Origin: Haloferax mediterranei ATCC 33500
GTDB taxonomy: Archaea; Halobacteriota; Halobacteria; Halobacteriales; Haloferacaceae
Direction: 5' to 3'
Assembly (NCBI RefSeq): GCF_000306765.2
Contig: NC_017941.2
Location: 1,426,001 to 1,490,000 of the forward strand
DNA length: 64,000 nt
The notes below the pieces were generated by a model. The model saw nothing but the letters and a program-made list of their open reading frames with translations, did not search any database and was not told the origin of the DNA. Below, one piece after another: positions 34,708 through 43,860 of this stretch. Position 1 is the stretch's first letter. Every line of letters begins with the position of its first letter. The position numbers and the translations under genes were made by a program.

Positions 34708-35844
34708 TCAGTCACTCGCCGTCGCCGCGCAGTTGTTCGGCCCTAACTCCACCTCGAAGGCCTCGTCGTCGGCGAGCGAGTCGCGTCCGAGATTGGTGTC
34801 GATGATGCGTTCGTAGTTGGTCGGTCGCGGCGGCATATCGTCGAGGACGAACGAAACGAACTCGTCTTCGTCCATCGAGAGCGCATCGAGCTGGTTGCGA
34901 AGCGCGTCGAGCGTGGCCACATAGACGCTGTTATCGTTGGACTCGGCCTGTTCACTGTAGTGTCCGGGCGCGATGCGCGTGCCGCCGTCGAACTCGCCGT
35001 ACCGCTCGCGGAGCGTCTCGTAGAGCCGCCGAGCCGCTGCGGGTGCGCCCGCATCGCCGTCTTCGAGGTCGGGGCGTGCGACGCTCTCCAGAAAGAGACT
35101 GTCGCCGACGAAACGCAGGTCTCCGAGACGGTAGGCGGTCATCTCGCTCGTATGTCCCGGTGCGTGAACGGCGACGAGTTCCGCATCGCCAACCGAGATG
35201 GTATCGCCGTCTTCCACGAGTCGGGCATCGAAATCGAGACCGCGGTCGACTGCACCGACTGGAACGACAGCGGGTGCGTCTGCGAGTTCGGAGACGGCGC
35301 GGACGCCGCTCACGTGGTCGGCGTGGACGTGAGTGTCGACGGCGGCGACGATTTCAGCGCCGTGCTCGCGGGCGTCTTCGACGTAGCGCGATGCGAACGT
35401 CCGGAGCGGGTCGATAACGACGGCTTCGTCGTCGACGATGACCATGTAGGCGAGACACCCGCTCGATGGGCGGTCGTACTGGAGCACCGTCGCATCGTCG
35501 TGTTCCATTTCGCGAGCACGGTAGACGCGCGCCCAGCCTTCCATTCCTGTTTCGAGGTTCTCGGCTTCGACACCGGCGTCGGAGAGCAGGTCGGCGACGG
35601 TCGCACTCGCCCGGCCCTCCCCGCACGCGACGACGACCGGCTTTGGTGCGTCTCGGAACTGGTCTGCGAGCTCCGAGACGGTCCCGAGCACGTCCGCCTG
35701 CGTGAACTCAATCGCTGGAATCTGCGTCGCCGTCACGCGTTGTCCATCGATGTGCCACGCTTCGAACTCGTCGCGGTTTCGGACATCGAGTATCGCTGTC
35801 GGGTCGCCGCGCTGGAGTCGCGCCGCGAGTTCGTCGGGGGACAT
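34708..35844 (-). CDS. Rhodanese-metallo-beta-lactamase fusion protein
   Basis: The 378-residue protein has an N-terminal rhodanese domain (about 1-105), with LDVRNRDEFEAWHIDG and ACGEGRASATVADLL supplying its Cys loop. A metallo-beta-lactamase domain (about 115-330) follows with DTHVHADHVSG (HxHxDH), a His-containing HAPGHTSEM and FVGDSLFLES. This combination resembles persulfide dioxygenase/glyoxalase II-like enzymes that handle glutathione or thiol persulfides. It probably works in sulfide or persulfide metabolism; haloarchaea use gamma-glutamylcysteine as their main thiol. Start ATG 35844; an upstream in-frame stretch to 35904 is not conserved-looking. Confidence 0.88.
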   Translation of the reverse strand: MSPDELAARLQRGDPTAILDVRNRDEFEAWHIDGQRVTATQIPAIEFTQADVLGTVSELADQFRDAPKPVVVACGEGRASATVADLLSDAGVEAENLETGMEGWARVYRAREMEHDDATVLQYDRPSSGCLAYMVIVDDEAVVIDPLRTFASRYVEDAREHGAEIVAAVDTHVHADHVSGVRAVSELADAPAVVPVGAVDRGLDFDARLVEDGDTISVGDAELVAVHAPGHTSEMTAYRLGDLRFVGDSLFLESVARPDLEDGDAGAPAAARRLYETLRERYGEFDGGTRIAPGHYSEQAESNDNSVYVATLDALRNQLDALSMDEDEFVSFVLDDMPPRPTNYERIIDTNLGRDSLADDEAFEVELGPNNCAATASD

Positions 35845-35916
35845 ATCTACACCGTACGCACTCGGGGCGCAAGAACGCACCGCGGACTTCGAAGGAGAAA
35901 CCACTCGGCCCGGAGC

Positions 35917-37656
35917 CTACTCTGTCGTCCCACCGTCGTTGCTGAGGTTCGGGTCGGGAGCTTCGTCGTATCCTGCTTCATCGAGGACGCTGGCCGGTGG
36001 ACCGTCGATATCGCCCGAAGCGTCGAGATTCGTTGGCGAGGACAGTCCGTCCTCGTCGCCAACTCCTGACGCTCCCGAGTCATCGTCACTGCCGAGTCGC
36101 TCGGCCGCGTCGCGGATGGCGAGCACCTGCTGGGTCTGCGAGCGGGTCGCATCGGCGATTTCAGCTATCTGCTCCGAGACGTCGTCCGCTCGCATATTTG
36201 CATCGTCGACCATGTTCGCTATCTGTTCGGCGCTCGCGGCTTGGTCGTCGGTCGCTGACGCGACTTCACTCACACCGATGGTCGCCTGTTCGACCGCGGA
36301 CGAGATGTCCGTTAGACTCCGCATCACGTCTTCTCCGCGGTCGATGCCGTCGTGAAGCCGGTCGGTCGTCTGCGAGAGGCTGTCGATAGTGTCCTGTGCT
36401 TCTTCCTGAATGTGGTCGACCGTGGTCTCGACTTCGGAGGCGCGCGCCTGCGACTCTTCGGCGAGGTTCTTGACCTCGCTCGCGACGACGGCGAATCCCT
36501 CTCCGGCCTCGCCCGCGCGGGCCGCCTCGATGGAGGCGTTGAGCGCCAGCAGATTCGTCTGCTCGGCGATGTCGTTAATCGCATCGAGCACTTCGTCTAT
36601 CTCTTCGATTTGGTCGTGAAGGCGCTGTACGTCGCTCGATGCCGTCTCGGCCGCCTCGCTCACGTCGCGCATCACGTCGATAGCCTCGTCAGCCGCGTCC
36701 TCGCCCTCCGCCGCGCGGTCCGCCGCGTCGGCGCTGGTCCGTTCGACCTCTTCGGCCGTTGCCGCAATCTCTTCGACGGTGGCGCTCATGTCCGACACCT
36801 CCGACGCGACCGTTTCCATGTCGTCGGCCTGCTTCTCCGCGATGGTTTCGATGTCGGTGGTGCGGTCGGTGACTTGCTCGGATGTCGACAGCAGCTCTTC
36901 GACTGGTTCACTCACGTCGGCTTCGACTTCGGCCGCGAGTTCGCGGCGGCGCGCTGCAGCGGCCCGTGCGGCCTCACTGTGCGAGTGGATGTACGTGTCC
37001 ATCGCCACCTGTTGGTCGAGAGAAAGCAGTTTCAAGACCGGAAGGAGTCGTTCGACGAGCGCATCGACCGCGTCGTCGACTGGGTCGTTGCTGCTACCCG
37101 TGCTGGTCTGAGCTTTATCGGTACCACTGCTACCACCGAGAAGGCCACTCAGTAATCCGTTGTTTTCACCCCCGTTACCGTCTGCTCCGCCGAATTCATC
37201 CTTTACTTCGGACGCGATTGCCTCGGTAATCCCCTCGTAGTACACCGAATACGCGCCGAGATAGAACTTCGGCCCGAGGTCTATCAAATCGTGTATTTTC
37301 CCGATGCGTGCCCGCTTTGCGAAGTAATCGGTGTCGTACTCGCCGGAGGCCAGTTGGCGAAGATAGGCCGCCTGGTCGGCTTGCAGCATCTCCATCGTTT
37401 TCGTCGACCGGTCGAAGAACGCCGTCGTTTCGGCGTGCTCGCCGAGGTGGTCGTAAAACTCGGCGGCGAACTCGTCCGCGAACTCGTCGAAGAGCGGTTC
37501 GAGGTCGCGAACGCGCTGCTCGTCGTCCGCAGAGAGACGGACGAACGACTTCCGCCACTCGATTTCAGCTTCGTCGATATCTAATTGCGAGAGAAGAGAG
37601 TCCCCGTCGACGCGCGCTCGCACGTCGGCTGTCACTTGCTCCGAGGGGTCAGTCAT
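35917..37656 (-). CDS. HemAT-like globin-coupled methyl-accepting transducer
   Basis: The 579-residue soluble protein has an N-terminal globin/protoglobin sensor domain (about 20-185), with the proximal-His helix [20 protein letters not shown] Ser/Gly-rich linker leads to an MCP signalling domain (about 300-530) with [20 protein letters not shown] and VKNLAEES. It should bind haem and sense oxygen, signalling to CheA/CheW for aerotaxis. There are no membrane segments, as in HemAT. ATG 37656 is the first ATG; an upstream GTG at 37665 is less likely. No che genes are adjacent. Confidence 0.9.
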   Translation of the reverse strand: MTDPSEQVTADVRARVDGDSLLSQLDIDEAEIEWRKSFVRLSADDEQRVRDLEPLFDEFADEFAAEFYDHLGEHAETTAFFDRSTKTMEMLQADQAAYLRQLASGEYDTDYFAKRARIGKIHDLIDLGPKFYLGAYSVYYEGITEAIASEVKDEFGGADGNGGENNGLLSGLLGGSSGTDKAQTSTGSSNDPVDDAVDALVERLLPVLKLLSLDQQVAMDTYIHSHSEAARAAAARRRELAAEVEADVSEPVEELLSTSEQVTDRTTDIETIAEKQADDMETVASEVSDMSATVEEIAATAEEVERTSADAADRAAEGEDAADEAIDVMRDVSEAAETASSDVQRLHDQIEEIDEVLDAINDIAEQTNLLALNASIEAARAGEAGEGFAVVASEVKNLAEESQARASEVETTVDHIQEEAQDTIDSLSQTTDRLHDGIDRGEDVMRSLTDISSAVEQATIGVSEVASATDDQAASAEQIANMVDDANMRADDVSEQIAEIADATRSQTQQVLAIRDAAERLGSDDDSGASGVGDEDGLSSPTNLDASGDIDGPPASVLDEAGYDEAPDPNLSNDGGTTE

Positions 37657-37803
37657 ACATGTCACTCACCAGCCAACCATATTTCAACCCTCTCCACACG
37701 ATATCACTATTGATATCCCCAAATATTTGCGGCCCGCTTCCGAGTCACAGCGAGAGTCGCTTGCAGGCTAACGTTCACATCGACGGCACCCCAGAGAGCA
37801 TGT

Positions 37804-38439
37804 ATGAACGCTGAAGAATTCTGTGAGTCTATCGAGGCGGCAAAGCAAACGCAACTCGAACGACTCGGGTCCTCGAAGCTCCTTCTCGCCCTCACCGAAG
37901 CGGACCTATCCAAACCGGCGGTACTCCGCACCGCCGCTTTCTCGGAGCACGCGGCCCGCGAGACGTTCCGCTCGTGGGCCGAAAGCGAGGACGACGAGCG
38001 CGCGAAATCGGCGTTCGAGACGACAGCACAACAGGAAGACGAGCACCTCCAGCGGGTCCTCGGTGCGCTTGACGAAGCTATCGACTTCCCGGACGAACCG
38101 GGACCGATGCACGCGTACCTCCGCGGGCGCGACGACACCATCGAACGAATCGCCGCTGGCATGGTCGGCCGCGGACTCGTCTCGCTTCGAACCCACACGC
38201 AGGTAATCGGCTTTTTCGTCAACGAGGCGGACAGACAGGGTGCGGACCTGTTCCGGGAGTTAAAATCCGAAACCGAAGACACCCTCAACATCGGTCTCGA
38301 CCTGCTCGACGAGTTGTGTGTGAGCGACGACGACTGGGAGCGCGCCCGGATGGTCGCCGAGTACGTCATCCAAGTTGCCTATGACGACTACGCTGACGGA
38401 CTCGCCGAACTCGGCGTCGACCCCAAGCCGCTTTGTTGA
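37804..38439 (+). CDS. Helical protein of unknown function, ferritin-like
   Basis: The 211-residue protein is mostly helical and acidic. Helices such as FSEHAARETFRSWAESEDDE and TAQQEDEHLQRVLG carry Glu-x2-His pairs typical of ferritin-like/rubrerythrin-like di-metal proteins, but the full set of metal ligands is not certain and no rubredoxin-type Cys pair exists. It is monocistronic. A ferritin-like metal protein is a working guess. Confidence 0.6.
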   Translation: MNAEEFCESIEAAKQTQLERLGSSKLLLALTEADLSKPAVLRTAAFSEHAARETFRSWAESEDDERAKSAFETTAQQEDEHLQRVLGALDEAIDFPDEPGPMHAYLRGRDDTIERIAAGMVGRGLVSLRTHTQVIGFFVNEADRQGADLFRELKSETEDTLNIGLDLLDELCVSDDDWERARMVAEYVIQVAYDDYADGLAELGVDPKPLC

Positions 38440-38544
38440 GGCCGACCGTCGACCAAGAGATGTTCGTCCGCCGTCGCTGTCCGAACCGACTCATCCGCCG
38501 TCGCTGTCCGAACCTATTCGTCCCCCCGAGTGGTAGCCCGAAGC

Positions 38545-39111
38545 ATGACTACCGAAGTACGCGGACGCGTGGAGGCGCTCTACACCGCACCGTCGAAGGG
38601 CGAGTCGATGGTGGCCCACGAGACCGTCGCGGTCAGAGACGGGGGCGTCGACGGTGACCGGTACTTCGAGGGAACCGGCTACTACTCCGCGACCGACGGG
38701 TGTCAGGTGACGCTCGTCGATGCCGCGGTGCTGGACGACGCCGAACGCGAGTTCGGACTCGACCTTTCGAGCGGACAACACCGCCGAAACGTCGTCGTCC
38801 GCGGCGTCGACCTCGCAGACCTGCTCGATGCGACGTTCGAACTTGGCGAGGCTGAACTCCGTGGAACGAAACTCAGGCCGCCCTGTGCGTATCTCGCGGA
38901 CCTCGTCGGCGACGAAGACGTGGTCGAAGCGCTTCGCGAACGTCGCGGCGGTATCTGTGCCGATGTCGTCACACCCGGCCACGTCGCCGTCGGTGACGGT
39001 CTTCGGGTGACCGAAGCGAACCCGCGCGAGATGGGGAGGCAGATAGCCGAACGACTCGGCGGAAGCAACGCAGAAACGGAGCCTTCGGGACCAGAGGTCG
39101 GACACGAATGA
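38545..39111 (+). CDS. MOSC domain protein
   Basis: The 188-residue protein is a MOSC domain (molybdenum cofactor sulfurase C-terminal domain) with N-terminal VEALYTAPSKGESM, GVDGDRYFEGTGYY and the catalytic-Cys segment TKLRPPCAYL. MOSC proteins bind the molybdenum cofactor via a conserved Cys and reduce N-hydroxylated compounds or deliver sulfur. It overlaps the start of galK by 4 nt but has no evident functional link to it. Start ATG 38545 is preferred over an in-frame GTG at 38530. Confidence 0.9.
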   Translation: MTTEVRGRVEALYTAPSKGESMVAHETVAVRDGGVDGDRYFEGTGYYSATDGCQVTLVDAAVLDDAEREFGLDLSSGQHRRNVVVRGVDLADLLDATFELGEAELRGTKLRPPCAYLADLVGDEDVVEALRERRGGICADVVTPGHVAVGDGLRVTEANPREMGRQIAERLGGSNAETEPSGPEVGHE

Positions 39112-40316
39112 CAGAATCGAATCGGCAGACTGAATCGAGTCAGCAGACTGAGCACGGCCCAGTCAACCGAGCGAGAGCGGGTCTTCAGACGGCGTTCGGT
39201 ACCGGGTCGAACACGCAAGACCCAGTCGTCGCGCTCGCACCCGGCCGAGTGAACCTCGTCGGCGGCCACACCGACTACAACGACGGTCTCTGTCTCCCGA
39301 TGGCCGTGGACCGATACGTCGCGGTCGCCGCCCGTCCCCGAGATGATGACCTGCTGCGTGTCCATGCGACCGACTTCGACGGGACGGCACGGATTGCCCC
39401 CGGCGACGACCCAGACGGCTGGGCCGCCTACATCGCCGCCGTCGCTCGCGTCCTCCGCGAACAGGTGCCGATTCCCGGTTCAGACCTCGCTATCGCTTCG
39501 ACTGTCCCATCGGGGGCCGGTCTCTCATCGTCCGCAGCGCTCGAGCTCGCAACCGGGCGGGCGCTTCTCGCCGTCGCGGACGCGGAACTGCCGACGACCG
39601 ACCTCGCACTCGCGTGTTGGCGGGCCGAACGAGAGGGCGTCGGCGTCGAGTGCGGTATCCTCGACCAGTTCGCCGTCGGTCTCTGCAAGTCCGACTCGGC
39701 GCTTTTTCTCGACTGCCGAACCCGCGAGTACGAACACGTCCCGCTCGGCGGAGCGGTCGGCATCCTCGTGATAGACACCGGTGTCTCCCACGAGTTAGCG
39801 GACTCGGGTTACAACGACCGCGTCCGCGAGTGCCGCGAGGCAGTTACCGCGCTCCGAGATGCGTCTGGCCGCCCGCTCGACACGCTCAGGGATGTCGACC
39901 GCGACCTGCTGGAATCCCACGCCGATGCCCTCGAACCAGTCCACTACCGCCGGGCGAAACACGTCGTGACCGAAAACGAACGCGTCAACGTTGCCCGCGA
40001 TGCGCTCTCCGCGGGTGACTTCGAACGGGTCGGTGAAGCGATGGTCGCGGGTCACGAAAGTCTCCGCGACGAGTACGAAGTGAGTTCCCCGGAATTGGAT
40101 GCCGCAGTCGAACTCGCAACCGAGGTCGATGGTGTCTACGGGGCGCGGATGACCGGCGGCGGATTCGGCGGCAGCGCCGTGGCGCTGGTCGACGGCGACG
40201 AACTCGGTTGCGCAAAAGAAGCGATTCGAGCGGTGCTCCCCGAGCGTGTCGGGTCGGATGCACGGGTGTTCGCCTGCCGACCCAGCGGTGGTGTTGGGTT
40301 GGTTCACTCCCGCTGA
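39108..40316 (+). CDS. galK: GHMP kinase, galactokinase
   Basis: The 402-residue GHMP kinase has the galactokinase signature APGRVNLVGGHTDYNDG, the ATP motif PSGAGLSSSAALE and the third GHMP motif ARMTGGGFGGSAV. Phosphorylation of galactose at C1 is the family reaction. Its start overlaps the MOSC gene by 4 nt (ATGA). Downstream lies a sugar-acid dehydratase gene on the opposite strand. Galactokinase is likely, but other sugar 1-kinases share these motifs. Confidence 0.88.
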   Translation: MTESNRQTESSQQTEHGPVNRARAGLQTAFGTGSNTQDPVVALAPGRVNLVGGHTDYNDGLCLPMAVDRYVAVAARPRDDDLLRVHATDFDGTARIAPGDDPDGWAAYIAAVARVLREQVPIPGSDLAIASTVPSGAGLSSSAALELATGRALLAVADAELPTTDLALACWRAEREGVGVECGILDQFAVGLCKSDSALFLDCRTREYEHVPLGGAVGILVIDTGVSHELADSGYNDRVRECREAVTALRDASGRPLDTLRDVDRDLLESHADALEPVHYRRAKHVVTENERVNVARDALSAGDFERVGEAMVAGHESLRDEYEVSSPELDAAVELATEVDGVYGARMTGGGFGGSAVALVDGDELGCAKEAIRAVLPERVGSDARVFACRPSGGVGLVHSR

Positions 40317-40400
40317 CGACTTCGCCTCACCGCTCCGCACCTTACCTCTCCGGACCCCATCTCACCATACCTTACCTCTCTGCATCCAACCTCTCTGCAC

Positions 40401-40480
40401 CTCACCTTACCTCACCTTACCTTACCTTACCTCACCTTACCTTACCTTACCTCACCTTACCTTACCTTACCTTACCTTAC
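40401..40480. repeat. Pentanucleotide tandem array (CTTAC with CTCAC variants)
   Basis: Sixteen consecutive 5-bp units, twelve CTTAC and four CTCAC, fill 40401-40480. Inside the array the 20-bp higher-order unit CTCAC-(CTTAC)3 is repeated three times (40411-40470). Degenerate copies precede it from about 40340. It lies 85 bp after galK and 16 bp before the 3' end of the convergent acetamidase gene, so it separates two gene ends. Confidence 0.95.
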
Positions 40481-40496
40481 CTCTTTGCACCCCACT

Positions 40497-41450
40497 TCAC
40501 TCGGGGAAGATGCTGTTCGGCAGGAATGCGGTGACCGACCAGTTGGGCGCGCCCACGACCTCGCTCATTTTGAGGTCGAGTGCTGCGGAACAGAGGATAT
40601 AGGCCTCGCCGCGGGTCAATCCGTGCTCGGATTCGAGGTGCGAAATCATGTGCCGGACGGCCCGCTTCATCGCACCCATCAGGTTATCGTCGATGCCGGT
40701 CGTCCCATACGCCGGTCCCTCAGACCCAATTGAGATAGCCGCCGTCTCCAACTCAGGTTGCGAGATGGACTTGTCTTTCAGCACGTCGAATCGCGCCGTG
40801 ACGAACATCGGCGCTTCGATACCGGTGACACAGACCTCGCCGTCGCCCTGTGCCGCGTGACAGTCACCGGTCGAAAAGAGCGCATCTTCGACTTCGATTG
40901 GGAGGTACAGCGTTGACCCCTTCGTGAGCTGTGCCACATCCATGTTGCCACCGGTGTCACGCGGTGGGAGTGTGTTGTGCGCGCCGCTGGCGGCCGGGGC
41001 GACGCCGGCGATTCCGGGGAACAGGTTCAGCGGCACTTCGATGTCGTTCACGAAGTGCGCCACGTCGTCGCCGAGGTCCCAGATGTAGAGCCCTCCCTCC
41101 TCGAAGTCTTCCGGGAGGAGCCCGTAGCCCATCTCGCCGGGCATATAGCCCGTATAGCCCCATCCCTTGTGCTCGAAGTCGAGGAACTCGACGGCGAGGA
41201 CGTCGCCCGGCTCGGCACCTTCGACGGCGACCGGACCGGTAAGCGGGTGAACCGGGTCGAAACTCACGTTCCCGAAGTCTTCCGCTGTCGACCCCGGCGT
41301 GATTTGTCCGTCGAGCGCGTCTCGGCACTCGAATCGAACCACTTCGCCGGGTTCGACGGTGAGGACCGATTCGAGGCTGTTGTCCCACTTGTTGTGAATG
41401 TATTCGTCGTCGTCACTCAGCTCGTAGTCGATGGTGTAATCGTCCGTCAT
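40497..41450 (-). CDS. Acetamidase/formamidase family protein
   Basis: The 317-residue protein is of the acetamidase/formamidase (FmdA/AmdA) family. It has GDVLAVEFLDFE, LPPRDTGGNMDVAQLTKGS, GDCHAAQGDGEV and SMGSEGPAYG-like IGSEGPAYGTT. It releases ammonium from short amides. ATG 41450 is chosen; an in-frame extension to 41480 adds ten residues. It lies 100 bp downstream of the gad-like gene on the same strand. The substrate is not determined. Confidence 0.87.
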   Translation of the reverse strand: MTDDYTIDYELSDDDEYIHNKWDNSLESVLTVEPGEVVRFECRDALDGQITPGSTAEDFGNVSFDPVHPLTGPVAVEGAEPGDVLAVEFLDFEHKGWGYTGYMPGEMGYGLLPEDFEEGGLYIWDLGDDVAHFVNDIEVPLNLFPGIAGVAPAASGAHNTLPPRDTGGNMDVAQLTKGSTLYLPIEVEDALFSTGDCHAAQGDGEVCVTGIEAPMFVTARFDVLKDKSISQPELETAAISIGSEGPAYGTTGIDDNLMGAMKRAVRHMISHLESEHGLTRGEAYILCSAALDLKMSEVVGAPNWSVTAFLPNSIFPE

Positions 41451-41550
41451 ACGATAACATATAACGTTCTTATGTGACAAAAACTAGCTAGACAGGAGGC
41501 CCGCAGAATCGAGAAAACCGAAAGAGAGGAGGGTTGGAGTTCGGCGAAGT

Positions 41551-42789
41551 TTACGCTTCGTCGAAGAGGGTATCGCCGTCGACCATGTGCGCTTCGACGG
41601 TGTCCATGTCGAGCGTCAGGCCGAGACCCGGCTCCTCCGGAATCTCGATGTAGCCGTCCTCGATGACGGTCTCCTCGACGAGGTCCTCCCACCAGCCGAG
41701 TTCGTAGGAGTGGTACTCGACGGCAAGCGAGTTCGGAATCGCCGTGCCGACGTGCGCGGAGGCCATCGTCGCGACGGGTGACGAGACGTTGTGCATAGCG
41801 ACCGGGACGTAGTACTGGTTCGCCACGTCAGCAATCTTCTGCGTCTCGCGCATGCCGCCGACTTTGGGCATGTCGGGCGCGACGATGTCGACCGCCTGAT
41901 TCTGGATGAGGCGGCGGAGTTCGGTCACGCGGTAGCGGTTTTCACCGACCGTGATGGGGGTGAGCGTAGACTTCGTGACTTCTTCCTGCACTTCGAGGTT
42001 CTCCGGCGGGACGGGGTCTTCGAGCCACCACACGTCGTAGTCCTCGATAGCCGCTGCGAGACGCTTCGCGCTGCCGCCCGAGAACGTCCAGTGGCAGTCG
42101 AACGCCACGTCCGCGCGGTCCTTCACGCGTTCGGTGACCTTCTCGACGATTTCGGCCTTGTGCCGAATCTCGCCGGGGCGGAGGTGTCGGTTCGCGCGGT
42201 CCTTTTCGAAGCCGGACGGCACGTCGAGGTCGAACTTCAGGGCGTCGTAGCCGAGTTCCTCGACGACGCGCTCTGCCTCGTCGGCGCAGGCTTCGGGGTC
42301 GGCTTCTTCCTCGGTGTGGCAGTCGCAGTAGACGCGAACCTTGTCGCGGTACTTCCCGCCGAGAAGCTGGTAGGCCGGGATTTCGAGAATCTTGCCCGCG
42401 AGGTCGTGTAGGGCGATTTCAATGCCAGCGATGGCGGTGACGGTGACACCCTCAACGGAGCCTTCACCGGACATCTTTTGCACGAGGTGTTCGTATAGAC
42501 GGTCGATGTCGAGCGGGTTCTCCCCCACGATGAAGGGCTTCATGCGCTCGATGAGTTCGGGGACGCCAGCACCCCAGTAGGCCTCACCGGTGCCGACGAT
42601 ACCCGCATCGGTGTAGATTCGGACGAGGGTCCACGGGAAGTTCCCATCGACCATCGTCGTCTGTACGTCCGTAATCTCCACGTCTCGGCCGCCACCGCGC
42701 TTTGCGGTCACGCCCATCGTCTCCGCGGAGAGCTCTCGCATCGTATACTCCGCGTTCGGGTCGTGAAGGTCCGCGTAGTTCTTACCCAT
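41551..42789 (-). CDS. gad: Mandelate racemase/enolase-superfamily sugar-acid dehydratase (gluconate dehydratase-like)
   Basis: The 412-residue protein has the MR-subgroup metal triad Asp231, Glu257 and Glu283 (FDCHW, WWLEDP, VGENR) and the catalytic His333 in AMHNVSS; the acid/base KFDLDV segment is near 185. This matches haloarchaeal gluconate dehydratase of the semiphosphorylative Entner-Doudoroff pathway, which makes 2-keto-3-deoxygluconate. From memory the H. volcanii orthologue is HVO_1488. Galactonate or xylonate activity cannot be excluded. An A/T-rich TTTACTAA about 30 bp upstream of the ATG suggests a leaderless start. Confidence 0.87.
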   Translation of the reverse strand: MGKNYADLHDPNAEYTMRELSAETMGVTAKRGGGRDVEITDVQTTMVDGNFPWTLVRIYTDAGIVGTGEAYWGAGVPELIERMKPFIVGENPLDIDRLYEHLVQKMSGEGSVEGVTVTAIAGIEIALHDLAGKILEIPAYQLLGGKYRDKVRVYCDCHTEEEADPEACADEAERVVEELGYDALKFDLDVPSGFEKDRANRHLRPGEIRHKAEIVEKVTERVKDRADVAFDCHWTFSGGSAKRLAAAIEDYDVWWLEDPVPPENLEVQEEVTKSTLTPITVGENRYRVTELRRLIQNQAVDIVAPDMPKVGGMRETQKIADVANQYYVPVAMHNVSSPVATMASAHVGTAIPNSLAVEYHSYELGWWEDLVEETVIEDGYIEIPEEPGLGLTLDMDTVEAHMVDGDTLFDEA

Positions 42790-43222
42790 GTGTTAGGGTT
42801 TACTCGTAGATTAGTAAAGTTTTCCGACGGAAGTGTCCCCTCCTCGGGTCGAGGGTGACGACTCGGTGATACGACCGGTGCTCAGAGCCGAGGGCCACAC
42901 CCGTAGTGACTCGATAACCTCCGGATTTTGTGACTATCTGTAAGATGTGAGAGTACTTCGGAAACGGACACTCAGAGCCGGTTGGTATTCCCGTGTTAAG
43001 ACGAGTTAAGGTATCATATTTTCGCAGACTGCGGTACATTCTGAATTCGTGAACCTCCAACTGTTGTGTAACTCATCCGGTGCGACTGAACCGGTCGTCT
43101 GTCTGGGAGTAGATAATTCGTAACGAAAGCCTCCGAAGACAAATATCGAGTTGAATCATGTCTCCGACTGCCAGCGCTGAATCACTCCATAGAACAGACA
43201 CCGACACACCGGAGGTTGCTCG
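42790..43222. other. Intergenic region between divergent gad and the 174-residue gene
   Basis: This 433-bp stretch contains the gad promoter at its left end, a 10-bp direct repeat CTCAGAGCCG (around 42881 and 42971), and a Shine-Dalgarno-like GGAGGT at 43211-43216 for the next gene. No coding or RNA gene is convincing. Confidence 0.4.
43211..43216 (+). promoter_or_regulatory. Strong Shine-Dalgarno sequence for the Ser/Asp-rich membrane protein
   Basis: GGAGGT ends 6 nt before the ATG at 43223. It is complementary to the 16S 3' end and is unusual in this window, where most genes look leaderless. It supports the chosen start. Confidence 0.6.
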
Positions 43223-43747
43223 ATGAACCGTAATCGACTCGGCGTCGCGGTCGTCGTCTTGGTCATCGTCGTATTCGCCCTGCTGTCCGGCGGCGTGAAC
43301 ACGTCCAGCAAGTCGGTCCCGACAGACGAAGCCGACGCGACTATCGACACGGACGTAACCAACCCGGACAGCGACGCGGACGGCACCAACGACGTACTCA
43401 AAGAACCCGCTATCGTCGACAGTGATGACGACTCGGAGACGGATAACAATAGCTCCGACACCGATACCAGTACCACCAACGGCACGTTCACGACGGTGAA
43501 CGAGACGGATACCGACGACAACTCAGAGACGACGAAGAAAAACAGCGGGTCGAGTTCCGACGACTCGGACGACTCCGACTCGGATACCAACGACGGGTCG
43601 TCGACGGACGACAGCACCACAGACCACTCGCCGAGTACCGACGACGATGACAGTTCGTCTACCGACGACAGCGACTCGACCACCGACGACAACACAACAA
43701 CCGACGATTCGTCCACTGACGACGAGACCGATATGTGTACAGTGTGA
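43223..43747 (+). CDS. Single-helix membrane protein with long Ser/Thr/Asp-rich extracytoplasmic tail
   Basis: The 174-residue protein has a signal-anchor helix (residues 6-23, GVAVVVLVIVVFALLSGG). A tail follows that is almost only Ser, Thr, Asp and Asn, with repeats of DDSSTDD and TDDST type and candidate N-glycosylation Asn-X-Ser/Thr sites. Near residue 43-57 is a Ca-binding-like DTDVTNPDSDADGTND of the thrombospondin-type-3 kind. It ends DMCTV with a lone Cys. It is probably a low-complexity, heavily glycosylated cell-surface protein; no function is known. Confidence 0.7.
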   Translation: MNRNRLGVAVVVLVIVVFALLSGGVNTSSKSVPTDEADATIDTDVTNPDSDADGTNDVLKEPAIVDSDDDSETDNNSSDTDTSTTNGTFTTVNETDTDDNSETTKKNSGSSSDDSDDSDSDTNDGSSTDDSTTDHSPSTDDDDSSSTDDSDSTTDDNTTTDDSSTDDETDMCTV

Positions 43748-43750
43748 ATT

Positions 43751-43811
43751 GCCGACACTGTAAGCAGGGTGGGGGGTATACCCATCCACGTTACAGGGTG
43801 GCATTGTCGGC
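43751..43811. terminator. Nested inverted repeat between convergent genes
   Basis: An outer perfect 7-bp pair GCCGACA (43751-43757) and TGTCGGC (43805-43811) encloses CTGTAA (43758-43763) and TTACAG (43791-43796). The core adds GGGTGGG with CCCATCC around a 7-nt loop. The stem-loop lies between convergent gene ends (43747 and 43861), as for a bidirectional terminator, but it lacks a U-tract. Confidence 0.6.
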
Positions 43812-43860
43812 GATAGTGCGTCGAGACAGCCTCGACGTATCGTACTCGGTCGACCAGCCG

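Noticed and set aside
40401..40480. CRISPR-like or protein-coding repeat (frames read as Leu-Pro-Tyr-Leu-Thr repeats)
   Set aside because: Units are 5 bp with no spacers, and the frame through it has no start signal or neighbours supporting translation.
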